Assembly: GCA_910588505.1 (NCBI GenBank) | Contig: CAJUPQ010000001.1 | Location: 1 to 64,000, forward strand | DNA from: an uncultured Hungatella sp. | GTDB lineage: Bacteria; Bacillota; Clostridia; Lachnospirales; Lachnospiraceae | Reading direction: 5' to 3' | DNA length: 64,000 nucleotides | Shown: one piece after another, positions 1 to 9,136 of the stretch | Position numbering within the stretch: the first letter of the stretch is position 1 | How the letters are laid out: each line of letters starts with the position of its first letter | The notes under the pieces: generated by a model | Told to the model about the DNA's origin: nothing | What the model saw: only the letters and a program-made list of their open reading frames with translations | Databases searched by the model: none | Translations under genes and position numbers: made by a program

Positions 1-8
1 TCTCTTCT

Positions 9-1157
9 TTACCAATCCTTTACCGCCCCGTCAAATCCTCTCTTGGCCTCATTGCTCCCCCGCTCCGCTGCCGGGTACAGTTCTTGGGCATCCTCCGCCA
101 GTTCCACGCCGATTCCCGGCCCCTTAGGAATCACCATGCATCCATTCTCAAACCGCAGCGGCTCTTTCACCATCCTGTCCTCCGCTCCGTTAAGGCAGAA
201 TCCCGGCAGTTCCTGTATTCCCAGATTGGGAATGGAAGCGCAGATCTGCAGGCAGGCCGCAGTGGATACCGGCCCCAAAGGATTGTGGGGAATCACCAGC
301 ACGTCATTGGCCTCCGCAAGGGCGCAAATCTTCTTGCTGGTGGTAATGCCGCCTACCGCGCATACATCCGGCCGCACATACTGACAGGCATGACGTGACA
401 TAACCATCTCAAACTCCTTTAAGTTGGTAAAACGCTCCCCTGTGGCAATGGGCACATGGACCTTGCCAGCCACCTCAGCCATAGAATCAAGGTTATCCGG
501 CGTAATAGGATCCTCAAATACCATGGGGCGGTATTTCTCAACCCCCCGGCCAAAGGCCACTGCCTCCGGTACGCTCATGCCCCGGTGAGCCTCCAGGATG
601 AAATCAAAATCATAGCCCACGGCCTCCCGGCAGACCCTCGCCTTCTCCAATTCTTCCTCCACACGTCCGCAGAAAAATTCGTCGCGCCCGTCATTTCCGG
701 ATTTCACAGGGCCGTTGACAAAAATCTTGGCTGCCGTAAATCCCTGCTCCTTCAGCTTCCCATAACCCTCTGCCAATTCCTCCAAATTGTCTGTTTTAGT
801 CATGACAGAAGCGTACACCCGTATTTTCTCCCTGGTCTTTCCTCCCAAAAGTTCGTACACCGGAACCCCCAAAGCCTTTCCCTTAATATCCCAAAGAGCG
901 ATGTCAATGGCGGAAATGGCGCTCATGATGACCGAACCTCTGAAATACACGGAACGGTAAAAGTTCTGATTAATATCCTCAATGCGGAAAGGGTCACGTC
1001 CAATCAGGTAAGAAGAAAATTTCCGGACAGCCGCCGCCGTCGCGTCCAGATATCCCCAGTTTCCAGCTTCTCCAAGGCCCACGATGCCTTCGTCAGTATA
1101 AATATGTACAAACAGATAATGCTTTGCGTAAATCAACTTCACATCCGTAATCTTCAT
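9..1157 (-). CDS. Enolase-superfamily sugar-acid dehydratase (mandelate racemase/muconate lactonizing group)
   Basis: This 382-residue protein has the full length and layout of acid-sugar dehydratases of the galactonate/mannonate type: an N-terminal capping domain (about 1-115), then a TIM barrel. The Mg2+ ligand pattern is visible as an E-A-H in LEAHRG, a Glu in FEDP and a Glu in GERF, and the barrel-end catalytic His sits in IPHNPLGP. Such enzymes remove water from a sugar acid to give a 2-keto-3-deoxy acid in the cytoplasm. It is the last gene of a three-gene minus-strand operon with a carrier and a metallo-hydrolase, which fits uptake and breakdown of one acid sugar. The exact substrate cannot be read from the sequence. 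The stop codon is 8 bases from the window edge. Confidence 0.9.
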   Translation of the reverse strand: MKITDVKLIYAKHYLFVHIYTDEGIVGLGEAGNWGYLDATAAAVRKFSSYLIGRDPFRIEDINQNFYRSVYFRGSVIMSAISAIDIALWDIKGKALGVPVYELLGGKTREKIRVYASVMTKTDNLEELAEGYGKLKEQGFTAAKIFVNGPVKSGNDGRDEFFCGRVEEELEKARVCREAVGYDFDFILEAHRGMSVPEAVAFGRGVEKYRPMVFEDPITPDNLDSMAEVAGKVHVPIATGERFTNLKEFEMVMSRHACQYVRPDVCAVGGITTSKKICALAEANDVLVIPHNPLGPVSTAACLQICASIPNLGIQELPGFCLNGAEDRMVKEPLRFENGCMVIPKGPGIGVELAEDAQELYPAAERGSNEAKRGFDGAVKDW

Positions 1158-1239
1158 AAACGTCTCCTCCTATTCTGCTGCTGTATTTATTCTCTTCGGA
1201 TTCAATTCCCCGCTGCTTGATGCATAACCCATCCCGCCC

Positions 1240-2109
1240 TCATCGACACTCAATGTTCATATTCACCCTATACCATTTCGTCCTCTTTGGCGACAAAATC
1301 CGGCAGGCAAGACCGCCCTTTACCGCCATCTCATTGGCCAGTTTAAAGGTCTTCTCAGAAAATCCGGGATTCTGGTTCTCCCACACTTCAAAATGCATAG
1401 GCACCACAAACTGGGCGCAGCTCTGCTCCATAAATTCCAGCCAGTCCTCTGCCACATGCTCCACATCCATATCATTGGAAATCTTGTTGCGCAGGGCGAT
1501 ATTGGGCCGCAGTGTTCTAAGACGTTCCTCCATGCCGTCGCTGGCGCCGCCTACAAAAGCGATGCGGAAACCATTGTCCAAAGTCAAAAGGTAATTCATG
1601 TTGAACAGGCCGCCCAGGGCGTGAAGCCGGGTCAGCCTGGAATCCTGGGAAATAATATCTCCCTCCGCCATGGTGCGTCTCCAGGTAAACCGCTGTGGCT
1701 TGTGTTCCCCGTGAAATGTTTCCATTTTAAAGCCGTCAAAATAATATGCGCCGTCATAATCAACCGGGTAAATGCTTGTCAGTTCCATATCCTGATACAC
1801 CTGCGCAATTTCCCCGGCCACCCCGCTGTGGCAGATGACCTTGGGCGAAAACCGCTCAATTACCTGGCCCAGATTGGCGATATGGTCTCCGTGGGTGTGA
1901 TTCAGAATCACGTAATCACACCCCTCCAAATCCTCTGTTTTGAATCCCTCAAGTCTGAACAAATCTGCCAGGGGCGCGTCCGGGTTCTTTTTATAATCAT
2001 AACAGGGATCTGTGACAATGGTTTTACCGTTGGGAAGCTTTATCTCAAAACACTGGCAGTTTATCCAGCGAAAGGAAACGCTCTCCGCCTGCATCAGCAA
2101 ATCTTTCAT
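1240..2109 (-). CDS. MBL-fold metallo-hydrolase, UlaG-like
   Basis: The 289-residue protein carries the metallo-beta-lactamase signature HTHGDH near residue 92, a later His in ETFHGEHKP, and a C-terminal His in VVPMHFEV, so a dinuclear metal site looks intact. UlaG of this superfamily opens L-ascorbate-6-phosphate lactone. A lactonase or related hydrolase acting on a sugar-acid lactone is therefore a reasonable inference here, because the gene lies between an anion carrier and a sugar-acid dehydratase in the same operon. The gap to the carrier gene is only 16 bp. The true substrate is unknown. Confidence 0.82.
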   Translation of the reverse strand: MKDLLMQAESVSFRWINCQCFEIKLPNGKTIVTDPCYDYKKNPDAPLADLFRLEGFKTEDLEGCDYVILNHTHGDHIANLGQVIERFSPKVICHSGVAGEIAQVYQDMELTSIYPVDYDGAYYFDGFKMETFHGEHKPQRFTWRRTMAEGDIISQDSRLTRLHALGGLFNMNYLLTLDNGFRIAFVGGASDGMEERLRTLRPNIALRNKISNDMDVEHVAEDWLEFMEQSCAQFVVPMHFEVWENQNPGFSEKTFKLANEMAVKGGLACRILSPKRTKWYRVNMNIECR

Positions 2110-2125
2110 CGTCTCATTCCTTCCT

Positions 2126-3418
2126 CTAAAATGCCGGCAGCACAGTCATGGTGTAGCAGATATAGATAACCGGCAGGATTAATGTAATCAAAATACCGCT
2201 TTTCATCAACGTTTTCAAGTCATATCCTCCGTCAGCCATGCACATAGGCACCGCAGGAGTCGCCATGGGGGTCAGAAACGCCGTAAGGCTTCCCGCGTTT
2301 ACCAAGAGAATCAGTCCCACCGGATTAGCCCCAAGGGCCGAACAGGTCAAAAGGCAGATAGGGACAAACACTGCCGAAACCGCGCGATTCAGCATGAACT
2401 GGGTCAGCAAAAACGGAATGATGAAGAACAATGCTCCCAGGACGTAATTGTTGTGAGTGCCTCCCACCGCGTTGGCCAGGGCATTTCCAATCATATCACC
2501 GGCCCCGGTGTTGGTCAATGCGGATCCAAGGGCCAGAGCCCCTACAAAGAGCATCAGCATGTCCCAGGGAATATCCCGCAGAGCCGTTTTCTGGTCAACC
2601 ACCCCAAAAAGAACCATGAGAAGGCTTCCCACCAAAGCGATAAACCAGGTAGTCATATGAAGCTGGGCCGAAAATATCAGGGCGATAATGGTCACGAAGA
2701 AAATACAGATTCCAATCTTGTCTATCACAGGGGAAAGTTTAGTCTGGCCACCCTGTTTCGCTCTTTCCCTGGCCTCAATAGGCATCACCGGCTCCGCAGG
2801 GCAGGACTTTGGCCCCAAAAACAATGCCCACAAAATAACCACCGGAAGAATGGGCCATGCGCCGATAAAGAAGTCAATAGGACGCATCACCATGCCGCTG
2901 AAGCCGTAGGTCTCCATAAACCCGCTGAACTGTCCGGCCTGCTGAATGGCTGTGGGCAGAGGCAGGATTCCGCAGCAGGACACGCACACCACCATAATGG
3001 GAAACATGTATTTAGAGCGGCTGTTGTCCGTCTTGTCGCACAGCGCGGCCAGAAGGGGGGACACGATGGCATAAACCACCATGGGACTGGCGATAAAATT
3101 GGTCAGCAGGGCCGCCAGAAGCAGATAGCCCAGGTAGGCCATGCGGAAGGAGCCATGGGTCATCTTCATCAGGCCGCTGCACATGCCGTCCACCATGGAA
3201 GTCCGGCGGAATCCCGCGGCCACGATAAACATGGTGGCCATTAAAATCGTGTTGGTGTTGGAGAATCCGGCCAATGCGCCGTTGGCGTCAATGCATCCGG
3301 TAATGTACAGAGCTGCCATGGAAAACATGGCTGTAAGCCACATAGGAATTTTATTTAACATGTAGCTTACCAGGGTTACCACAAAAATAGCCATGCAAAT
3401 CATCATTTGGGTTGACAT
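2126..3418 (-). CDS. SLC13-family anion/carboxylate permease
   Basis: A 430-residue integral membrane protein with about eleven hydrophobic segments and the general look of the DASS/SLC13 or CitM-like ion-transporter superfamily. An example is the conserved C-terminal stretch with TPMATPAVPM. It probably imports the organic acid used by the two downstream enzymes. I chose the start at MSTQMM because AGGAAAGGAAG lies just upstream. The open frame runs 21 codons further, but that extension is basic, non-hydrophobic and lacks a ribosome site. It is the first gene of the minus-strand operon and is divergent from the AraC regulator. Substrate specificity is inferred from context only. Confidence 0.85.
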   Translation of the reverse strand: MSTQMMICMAIFVVTLVSYMLNKIPMWLTAMFSMAALYITGCIDANGALAGFSNTNTILMATMFIVAAGFRRTSMVDGMCSGLMKMTHGSFRMAYLGYLLLAALLTNFIASPMVVYAIVSPLLAALCDKTDNSRSKYMFPIMVVCVSCCGILPLPTAIQQAGQFSGFMETYGFSGMVMRPIDFFIGAWPILPVVILWALFLGPKSCPAEPVMPIEARERAKQGGQTKLSPVIDKIGICIFFVTIIALIFSAQLHMTTWFIALVGSLLMVLFGVVDQKTALRDIPWDMLMLFVGALALGSALTNTGAGDMIGNALANAVGGTHNNYVLGALFFIIPFLLTQFMLNRAVSAVFVPICLLTCSALGANPVGLILLVNAGSLTAFLTPMATPAVPMCMADGGYDLKTLMKSGILITLILPVIYICYTMTVLPAF

Positions 3419-3496
3419 AATGTATCTTCCTTTCCTTTTTATCGGTTTATGGGATTTCAGTTTTCCGGGCCTGTACATCACTGAACTTGTGCCCTT

Positions 3497-3505
3497 ACTA
3501 TAGCA
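3497..3505 (-). promoter_or_regulatory. Possible extended -10 promoter of the carrier operon
   Basis: On the minus strand TGCTATAGT forms an extended -10 (TGn plus a near-consensus hexamer) about 80 bases upstream of the carrier start. No convincing -35 is seen, as expected for an extended -10 promoter. The 440-bp gap at 3419-3858 otherwise holds only the promoter of the divergent regulator and AT-rich sequence. Confidence 0.4.
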
Positions 3506-3724
3506 GATCGCCCCCAGTAATGTCGTTGGAAATGTTCTTCTCTTTCCGGATGCCAGGGCAGATTTCCCCTAAAGAAACCGTCTCTTCTCACCTTGTTTTC
3601 CATAAAACCGTAAACTTTTTATCCAAATAATCTCCCTGTCTATTCTGTCAGATTTATTCGTGCGTTTTTGGCTATTATGCACAATATAAAAAGGAAATTA
3701 CCGTGTGTTATTAGAAATAACTTA

Positions 3725-3753
3725 TTGACATTTTCTGATTTTCCCGATATGCT
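3725..3753 (+). promoter_or_regulatory. SigA-type promoter of the AraC regulator gene
   Basis: TTGACA (3725-3730) is separated by 17 bp from TATGCT (3748-3753): a perfect -35 and a good -10 at ideal spacing. Transcription would start near 3760 and give a leader of about 100 bases before the regulator start. Confidence 0.75.
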
Positions 3754-3858
3754 AAAAACAGTTTCATAAAATATAGTTGAGTATCGAAATATTTATCACA
3801 GGGGAAATATTTGGATTTTATTATAAGAGTGTTTTTTTGAAGGGGGGAGTACATAGTG

Positions 3859-4827
3859 ATGAAACAGACCGGCAGTCAGCAGGCCCATTTTGAGATGCAG
3901 TGGCCCAGGGATAACCTGTATTTGTCCGGATTTGCCCATGAAATCATGAACTACCGCTACCACTGGCATTCTTCCCAGTATGAGCTGAATATCCTTCTCC
4001 ACGGAAGCCAGGAGTTCTGTATTGGAACCCGTACCCATATTCTTGAGGAAGACGACGTGCTTCTCATCAATCCCGGCACAGGCCACGCCTCCTTTGCGCC
4101 CCAGGCGAACACCAGGGCTTTGGTGGTGCATTTTTCCACATCCGCCTTTAAGCCTTTCGTGAAAAAAGGATATACCTATCATTTTGATACCTGCCTTTCT
4201 TTCCCGGAAAACCGCTATCACCCCTGCTACAACCGGATCCGGTTCTATGCCGGACAGATTTTTCAGGCCATGTCAGAAAACGGCCCTTACTCCAGGCTGA
4301 CTGCAAAAGCCAGCCTGGAGCTGCTTCTTGCGACCCTCTGCACCATGTTTGAACCTGTAACCGTTAAAAATCTGGATGAGGAGGACATGGAGCACCAGGA
4401 AACCGTAAAGCGGCTTATCGCCTATATTGAGGAACATTTCCGGGAAAAAATATCCTTAGAAGACCTGGCCCGGTTTTCCCAGTACAACCGCACCTATGTT
4501 TCCACGTTATTTAAACAAACCATTGGAATCAATTTTTATGAATACCTGACAAGGGTGCGGTTTCAGAATGCGCTCCTTGAACTGGCCGCCACATCCAAGA
4601 ATCTGACGGAAATCGCCATTGGAAACGGATTTCCGGACCTGAAGTCTTTTAATGCCCGGTTTCGGGAAATCCTCCACCGCACCCCCGCCCAGTATCGGGA
4701 GCAGTTGTCGCCGGGCAGGGTATTTTGCGCGTCGGATGCGGGTCTGCAGAGCCGCAATTATATTTCCCTTGATGATGATTTTTTGAGGAAAAAGCTGGGG
4801 GAGTATTTGCGGATGATGGAACTGTAA
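3859..4827 (+). CDS. AraC-family transcriptional regulator
   Basis: The protein has 322 residues. The N-terminal 150 residues form a cupin-like ligand-binding domain: YHWHSSQYELNILLHG, then a run with NPGTGHASFAP. The C-terminal 100 residues hold the two helix-turn-helix units of AraC/XylS proteins (EKISLEDLARFSQYNRTYVS and NLTEIAIGNGFPDLKSFNAR). It is divergent from the carrier/dehydratase operon, so it most likely activates that operon in response to the imported acid sugar. Two adjacent starts exist, GTG at 3856 and ATG at 3859. AGGGGGGAG at 3841-3849 can serve either, and I chose the ATG. A hairpin terminator follows the stop. Confidence 0.9.
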   Translation: MKQTGSQQAHFEMQWPRDNLYLSGFAHEIMNYRYHWHSSQYELNILLHGSQEFCIGTRTHILEEDDVLLINPGTGHASFAPQANTRALVVHFSTSAFKPFVKKGYTYHFDTCLSFPENRYHPCYNRIRFYAGQIFQAMSENGPYSRLTAKASLELLLATLCTMFEPVTVKNLDEEDMEHQETVKRLIAYIEEHFREKISLEDLARFSQYNRTYVSTLFKQTIGINFYEYLTRVRFQNALLELAATSKNLTEIAIGNGFPDLKSFNARFREILHRTPAQYREQLSPGRVFCASDAGLQSRNYISLDDDFLRKKLGEYLRMMEL

Positions 4828-4870
4828 AAAGGCCCCAAAGCAGATTTCCTTTTGCTTTGCGGCCTTTTGT
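4826..4870 (+). terminator. Rho-independent terminator after the AraC gene
   Basis: AAAAGGCC (4827-4834) pairs with GGCCTTTT (4861-4868), and the inner AAAGCA (4837-4842) pairs with TGCTTT (4853-4858). The 3' T-rich arm makes this a plausible terminator directly after the stop codon. It may also act on the convergent gene's transcript. Confidence 0.7.
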
Positions 4871-4890
4871 AACTGTTCAAGTGTAATCTT

Positions 4891-6597
4891 TTATGTCTCC
4901 AAATCATAAATTACGTTGCAGCCTTTTTTATAACAGGCAATGCCAAATTTGTGAATCCTTTCCATGCCGTCCTGTTTCAGCAAAGCCACATAGCCGCATT
5001 CATCAATCTGTCTCATAGCCTCCTGGCAGGCGCTGTCAAATGCCCCCTGCTCCGCATACTTCACTTCAATGACACAACCGGTTCTTTCCGTTGGAACCTC
5101 CAGTTGGATATCCAGATAACCGATTCCGGATTCTCTGTTAGATTTCACAATCCAGCTTTCCTCTGCCTGCAGAAGGCCCAGGAGCATTCCATGATAAAAG
5201 TTTTCTTTCATGCGTTTCTTCACACATGTATCACGGATGCTGATAGAATCAGCCATGAAGCTATTAAAGAGCTCCTGGACCCCGGCTGCATCACCGCTTT
5301 TCACGGCAATGCAGAACTTTCTCCACCGCTCCGTATTGCTGATGATTTTTATTTTAAACCAAGAGCGGATTTTTTTTTCGTAAATACCCTGAACCTCCTT
5401 GTTGGGAATCACCAGCTTCTGCAGTCCGTTTTGAGACATACCTGCTTGTGTCAGATAACCTGTAGCTAAGAGGACGCTCCACAGATAAGTCTGGCGGATC
5501 TCTTCGTCTTTGCTGTCCAAATCCGTGTAAGTCAATTCAGGCACCAGAACCTTTTCAACCTCATGTCCCGAAATCAAGGCCTCAATCTGAGCTTTTGTGG
5601 TGGCTGTTGAGTTTTCAATCATGGTTTGGATAATCCCATTGCTGCTGCTGTTCTCCCAATGTCCTTCCATAGGCGCATTGGGATTGTGGAGAAATTTATC
5701 GCACTGATTAATAACATCCCACGGACAGTAAACATCCCTGTTTCCGAAGCGATACCCGTTATACCATTCCTTTAACAGCGCAAATTTATCTTCCAACCCA
5801 TAATAGGACAGCATGGTTTTCACTTCATCATCGGTAAAACCGAAGTATTCCGCAAACTGCACATCAGAAATCGTCCGAACCTTAAAATTATTCAAACCTG
5901 TAAAAATACTTTCTTTAGCAATCCGGAGACATCCCGTAATCACGGCAAATTCCAGGTATTCATTGGATTTCAGCGCACCGCTGAACATGGCCCGTATATG
6001 GTCAACCATCTGGGGGTAATAATGTCTTTCATAGGCTTTGTCCAGGGGAACGTCATACTCATCAATAAAAATCAGCGTTTTTTTCCCGTAATGTTTACAA
6101 AGCATCTCCGACAAAAGTTCCAGGCTTTCCTCCTGCACATCCGCCTCCAAATATCCGGCAAACAGCACGCTTAAAGATTCCTTGTCAATACGGCTAAGCC
6201 TGTCGCTTTCCAGAAGGAACTGATGCCTGCGCACCTCTTTTCTGATAACCCTGGACATATTTTTAAGCGCCGCCTCATAGGACGGCCCGCTGACATCTTT
6301 CAGGCTGATTGAAATCACCGGATACTGCCCCATATACTGCTGACACAGCATTTTCTCATCTTCAATGGCAAGTCCGTGAAACAGGGACCCATCTGCTCCA
6401 ATCTCGAAAAAAGCTTTCAGCATATCCATATTCAGGCTCTTGCCAAACCGGCGGGGCCTTGTAAAAAGATTCACCATTCCCCAGGAGTTCAGGAGTTCAA
6501 CAATGAATCCTGTCTTATCCACATAGTAGAACCCTTTGGTTCTCATATCCTTGAAGAACTCTATCCCTATAGGAAGCTTCTTTTTCAATTCAGCCAT
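4891..6597 (-). CDS. AAA-ATPase-like protein with C-terminal PD-(D/E)XK nuclease domain
   Basis: This 568-residue protein follows the two-part plan of the PF09820/PF08011 family. The N-terminal ATPase part has the degenerate P-loop TRPRRFGKSLN (about 47-57) and a Walker B LIFIDEYD. The middle region contains YFGFTDDEV and EWYNGYRFG. The C-terminal PD-(D/E)XK domain keeps a catalytic pattern GYLDIQLEV ... CVIEVKYAE. All key residues appear intact, so it is probably functional, but the family's job is not established; defence, plasmid-like addiction and nucleic-acid processing have all been suggested. A strong AAAGGAGGG lies just before the ATG. Two relatives occur in this window, one intact and one wrecked. 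Confidence 0.88.
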   Translation of the reverse strand: MAELKKKLPIGIEFFKDMRTKGFYYVDKTGFIVELLNSWGMVNLFTRPRRFGKSLNMDMLKAFFEIGADGSLFHGLAIEDEKMLCQQYMGQYPVISISLKDVSGPSYEAALKNMSRVIRKEVRRHQFLLESDRLSRIDKESLSVLFAGYLEADVQEESLELLSEMLCKHYGKKTLIFIDEYDVPLDKAYERHYYPQMVDHIRAMFSGALKSNEYLEFAVITGCLRIAKESIFTGLNNFKVRTISDVQFAEYFGFTDDEVKTMLSYYGLEDKFALLKEWYNGYRFGNRDVYCPWDVINQCDKFLHNPNAPMEGHWENSSSNGIIQTMIENSTATTKAQIEALISGHEVEKVLVPELTYTDLDSKDEEIRQTYLWSVLLATGYLTQAGMSQNGLQKLVIPNKEVQGIYEKKIRSWFKIKIISNTERWRKFCIAVKSGDAAGVQELFNSFMADSISIRDTCVKKRMKENFYHGMLLGLLQAEESWIVKSNRESGIGYLDIQLEVPTERTGCVIEVKYAEQGAFDSACQEAMRQIDECGYVALLKQDGMERIHKFGIACYKKGCNVIYDLET

Positions 6598-6894
6598 AGG
6601 CGCCCTCCTTTAAATCATAGAACTTTTACTGCGGTACTAATTTCCCAGAGCACATAAGATCATCCAATAAAGATTTCTCCCAATCATACATGCGGTAAAG
6701 GCAATAAAAATCATTGCTATCCTAATTTTATCGCCATGTACTTTCCAAGTCAAGCTTTCTGACGGAAATGGGAGCAGACACTAACAAATTTAAAATTTTA
6801 TCCGATATATCAAGAAAACCATTAAAAAGGCGCCGGCGGGTCTTTCCCTGTGTCAGGCAGAGGTTTTCAAAATAGCAGGAGGCATGGAACGATT
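6598..6894. other. Intergenic gap, no gene seen
   Basis: This AT-rich 297-bp gap lies between the divergent AAA/nuclease gene and the lipoprotein gene. It must hold promoters in both directions, but I see no convincing -35/-10 pair, no structured RNA and no copy of the palindromic element found elsewhere in the window. Confidence 0.4.
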
Positions 6895-7674
6895 ATGATT
6901 CAAAGGAAAGCATTAAAATATGTTGTGTGTTGTCTGACGGCAAGTGTGGTTTTGTTGGGATGCTCTTCTAAATATAAGCCTGTTGAGGTCTATACCAGCA
7001 GCCAGGAGGAGAATCAGGAAATGGGGGAGAGTGGACAGACACAGCCGGAGCAGCCTAGTATAGAGGAGAAAGAGGGGGAAGAGTCATCAGGAGGAAAAGA
7101 GACGGGAGATGGCGGACCAGAGAGCGGGAAGATGTTGGAGCCGTGGCAGCAGGCATATATAGATTATCTGGACAGCGAATCGGATGAGGCAGGGGTGAGC
7201 GGGTATATGCTGATTCTTATGAGCAAGGATGAAGCGCCACAGCTTGTGGAAGTGGGAATCAGTGAGGCCGCCGGATGCCGTGTGATTCATTACGGCAACG
7301 GGGAAGTTCATGTGACACAGCTGCTCAGACTTGGATTGGATTATATTCCCGGCGAAAATTTGCTGCGGAATTGGGATGGGCTGATGGACCATTACTATGA
7401 CCTGATTTACAGCATTGTTGACGGGGAGATGAAACAGGTTGCGTCGGGATATTATGGGAGAGACGATAACGCTGCCATGGAGTTTGATTCAGAGGGGAAT
7501 CCGATTTATCAGTATGAGTGGAACGGCGTTGAGATGACCAGAGATGAATATGAGAAGGAATTTGCCAAGGTGTATGATAGTTCCAAAGCAGTTACCTATA
7601 ATTACGATAATCTGTACTCCATGGATGAGGTGAGGGAAGCGATTAAGGAGTATAATATTATAGCTAATACATAG
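6895..7674 (+). CDS. Putative lipoprotein of unknown function
   Basis: A 259-residue protein with a lipoprotein signal peptide: basic start MIQRK, a hydrophobic core, then the lipobox VLLGC with Cys about 23. A Glu/Ser/Gly-rich linker (about 35-85) follows, as in many surface-tethered proteins, then a 170-residue acidic domain I do not recognise. I chose the ATG at 6895, served by AGGAGG at 6877-6882, because the upstream extension would bury the signal peptide. It opens a run of four small unrelated genes. No function is proposed. Confidence 0.75.
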   Translation: MIQRKALKYVVCCLTASVVLLGCSSKYKPVEVYTSSQEENQEMGESGQTQPEQPSIEEKEGEESSGGKETGDGGPESGKMLEPWQQAYIDYLDSESDEAGVSGYMLILMSKDEAPQLVEVGISEAAGCRVIHYGNGEVHVTQLLRLGLDYIPGENLLRNWDGLMDHYYDLIYSIVDGEMKQVASGYYGRDDNAAMEFDSEGNPIYQYEWNGVEMTRDEYEKEFAKVYDSSKAVTYNYDNLYSMDEVREAIKEYNIIANT

Positions 7675-7705
7675 CGGACTTAAAGTCAAAGAAAGGCATG
7701 GATTT

Positions 7706-8074
7706 ATGGATATATACAAATTTTGGAGAGACATTTTAGAACAGAACGCTGAAAACATCAAAAATTATTTCCACAAGGATGCTTATATAAATTGGCATTG
7801 TACAAATGAACATTTTACCGTAGATGAATTTATGATTGCAAACTGTGAGTATCCCGGAACCTGGGACGGAGAAGTGGAAAGGGTTGAAATGACAAACGAT
7901 TTATTTATTACAGTGACTCATGTTTATTCCAGAGATAAAACCCTGTCCTTTCATGTGACATCTTTTATTAAGGTTATTCAGGATAAAATTGCATCGGTTG
8001 ATGAATATTGGGCGGATGATGGCATTGCGCCTCAATGGAGACTGGATAAACATATTGGAAAAGCTGTTAAATAA
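7706..8074 (+). CDS. NTF2-like (SnoaL-like) small protein
   Basis: The 122-residue sequence has the feel of the NTF2/SnoaL cone fold: an N-terminal helix with a Trp (FWRDILEQNAENIKNYF), the recurring NWHCTNEHFTVDEF segment, and late strands SFHVTSFIKV and KIASVDEYWADDG. Members are small ligand-binding proteins, enzymes or toxin-immunity proteins, so no reaction can be assigned. AAAGAAAGG precedes the ATG. It sits 31 bp after the lipoprotein gene and before an SMI1/KNR4 gene. Confidence 0.7.
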   Translation: MDIYKFWRDILEQNAENIKNYFHKDAYINWHCTNEHFTVDEFMIANCEYPGTWDGEVERVEMTNDLFITVTHVYSRDKTLSFHVTSFIKVIQDKIASVDEYWADDGIAPQWRLDKHIGKAVK

Positions 8075-8155
8075 GTTTCCGCTATACACAAAAGTCCAAA
8101 AAGGCGGCTGCCCGGAGATTGCATATAAAGAAAACTGAAAGTTGGAGGAAAGAAA

Positions 8156-8614
8156 ATGAATATTATTGAGAATATAAACGAAAGGCTGGTTTTTGACAGA
8201 GATGAAATCTGTGCCGGGGGAGGCAAGGATATAGAAGAAGTTATCCGTGTTTCACCGGTTCCTTTGCCAAAAGATTATCTTGAATTTTTGAAACAAATCT
8301 CCGGGGACGACTACGGCCCTGAGTTTGAAGTGAAAGATGAGGGGTTGTCTATTTGGATTTGGAGCGCGAAAATGGCGTTAGAAAAATTAAGTGAATTTGA
8401 CCATCCCTTTAATCAGAAATTTATTAGCAAGGCGTGGATGTTTGGAAATGATTTAGGTGATTTGGTCTATTTTTATGGAGAGGGAAAAGACGGATTCGGT
8501 TTATACCGCACTTCTGCCGGAGCGCTGGGATTTGAATGGGCTGATAAAATTTCGGATACATTAACGGATTTTCTTGTGAACGGCATTGGTATTGATATTG
8601 CTACAACGTTATAG
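8156..8614 (+). CDS. SMI1/KNR4 (SUKH) family protein, likely orphan immunity protein
   Basis: The 152-residue protein shows the SUKH fold pattern: LPKDYLEFLKQISGDDYGPE near residue 37, a middle SIWIWSAKMALEKL, then MFGNDLGDLVYFYGEGKDG, which matches the G-D strand pair typical of SMI1/KNR4. SUKH proteins commonly neutralise nuclease and other toxins of polymorphic toxin systems. No toxin gene is seen beside it, so an orphan immunity role is an inference. The start follows TTGGAGGAAAG. The gene is AT-rich compared with the metabolic genes of the window. Confidence 0.8.
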   Translation: MNIIENINERLVFDRDEICAGGGKDIEEVIRVSPVPLPKDYLEFLKQISGDDYGPEFEVKDEGLSIWIWSAKMALEKLSEFDHPFNQKFISKAWMFGNDLGDLVYFYGEGKDGFGLYRTSAGALGFEWADKISDTLTDFLVNGIGIDIATTL

Positions 8615-8659
8615 CTTTGGGTTTGCCGCTGAGGAAATCCGGGCTTATGGAGACTGGCG

Positions 8660-9061
8660 ATGAAATGGCTGAAAAGATTGGGGATTTTGATTTTATGTTT
8701 GCCGGCTGCGCTGGCGGTTATTTGGGTGGCATACGAAATCTGGGGTATGTGCGCAAACCATATGGCGACCCGGAAACAGACCGGCGCATTGCAGGCAAAT
8801 TTAGAACGGGAAATTCCGGATATTGAGATTATAAGTGTAGATTCGGAGACCGGGAATACATCGGGAACCGGGAACCATGTGGATTGTCTGTCCTGGGTCG
8901 TATTTTCCACAGAAATGGAGGAAATGGAAATCCAGGATTGCATGTCAAAATACTATGTGTTTGATGAGTGGAGCTGTGATGTGGATAAGAGGGATGATGG
9001 GTATTATAAGATTTATGTTAATACATCCGCTCCGTTTGCTGATAATATAGAGGGGCATTGA
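8660..9061 (+). CDS. Hypothetical protein with one N-terminal membrane helix
   Basis: The 133-residue protein starts with MKWLKRLGILILCLPAALAV, a basic start followed by one hydrophobic helix (about 6-28). It could be a signal anchor or an uncleaved signal peptide with the rest outside. The remaining 100 residues are polar and acidic with Cys in VDCLSW, QDCMSK and WSCDVD. I do not recognise the family. An overlapping frame starting 43 bp upstream lacks any recognisable feature, so I prefer this one. It ends the run of small genes and converges on the second AAA/nuclease gene. Confidence 0.55.
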   Translation: MKWLKRLGILILCLPAALAVIWVAYEIWGMCANHMATRKQTGALQANLEREIPDIEIISVDSETGNTSGTGNHVDCLSWVVFSTEMEEMEIQDCMSKYYVFDEWSCDVDKRDDGYYKIYVNTSAPFADNIEGH

Positions 9062-9084
9062 GTATGGAGAGATTAGAAAATTTT

Positions 9085-9122
9085 GAGGGTTATGGAAGGC
9101 TGCTCAACTTCTATAACCCCCG
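9085..9122. terminator. Hairpin between convergent genes
   Basis: GGGTTATGGAAG (9087-9098) pairs with CTTCTATAACCC (9108-9119) around a 9-base loop. T-rich tracts flank the stem only weakly on the plus strand and as TCAAAATTTT on the minus strand, so it may terminate both transcripts. Confidence 0.5.
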
Positions 9123-9136
9123 AAAAACCGCTTTGC

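Noticed and set aside
456..1220. Long open frame on the plus strand opposite the dehydratase gene
   Set aside because: Antisense shadow of a GC-rich gene; no family resemblance and no ribosome site, and the minus-strand protein is an obvious enzyme.
2453..3244. A 263-codon plus-strand frame rich in His/Gln/Gly
   Set aside because: Shadow of the carrier gene in reverse; composition typical of antisense frames.
8617..8826. 69-codon frame overlapping the one-helix protein
   Set aside because: Short, Gly/Arg-rich, no helix or motif; the 8660 frame has a proper membrane helix and is longer.
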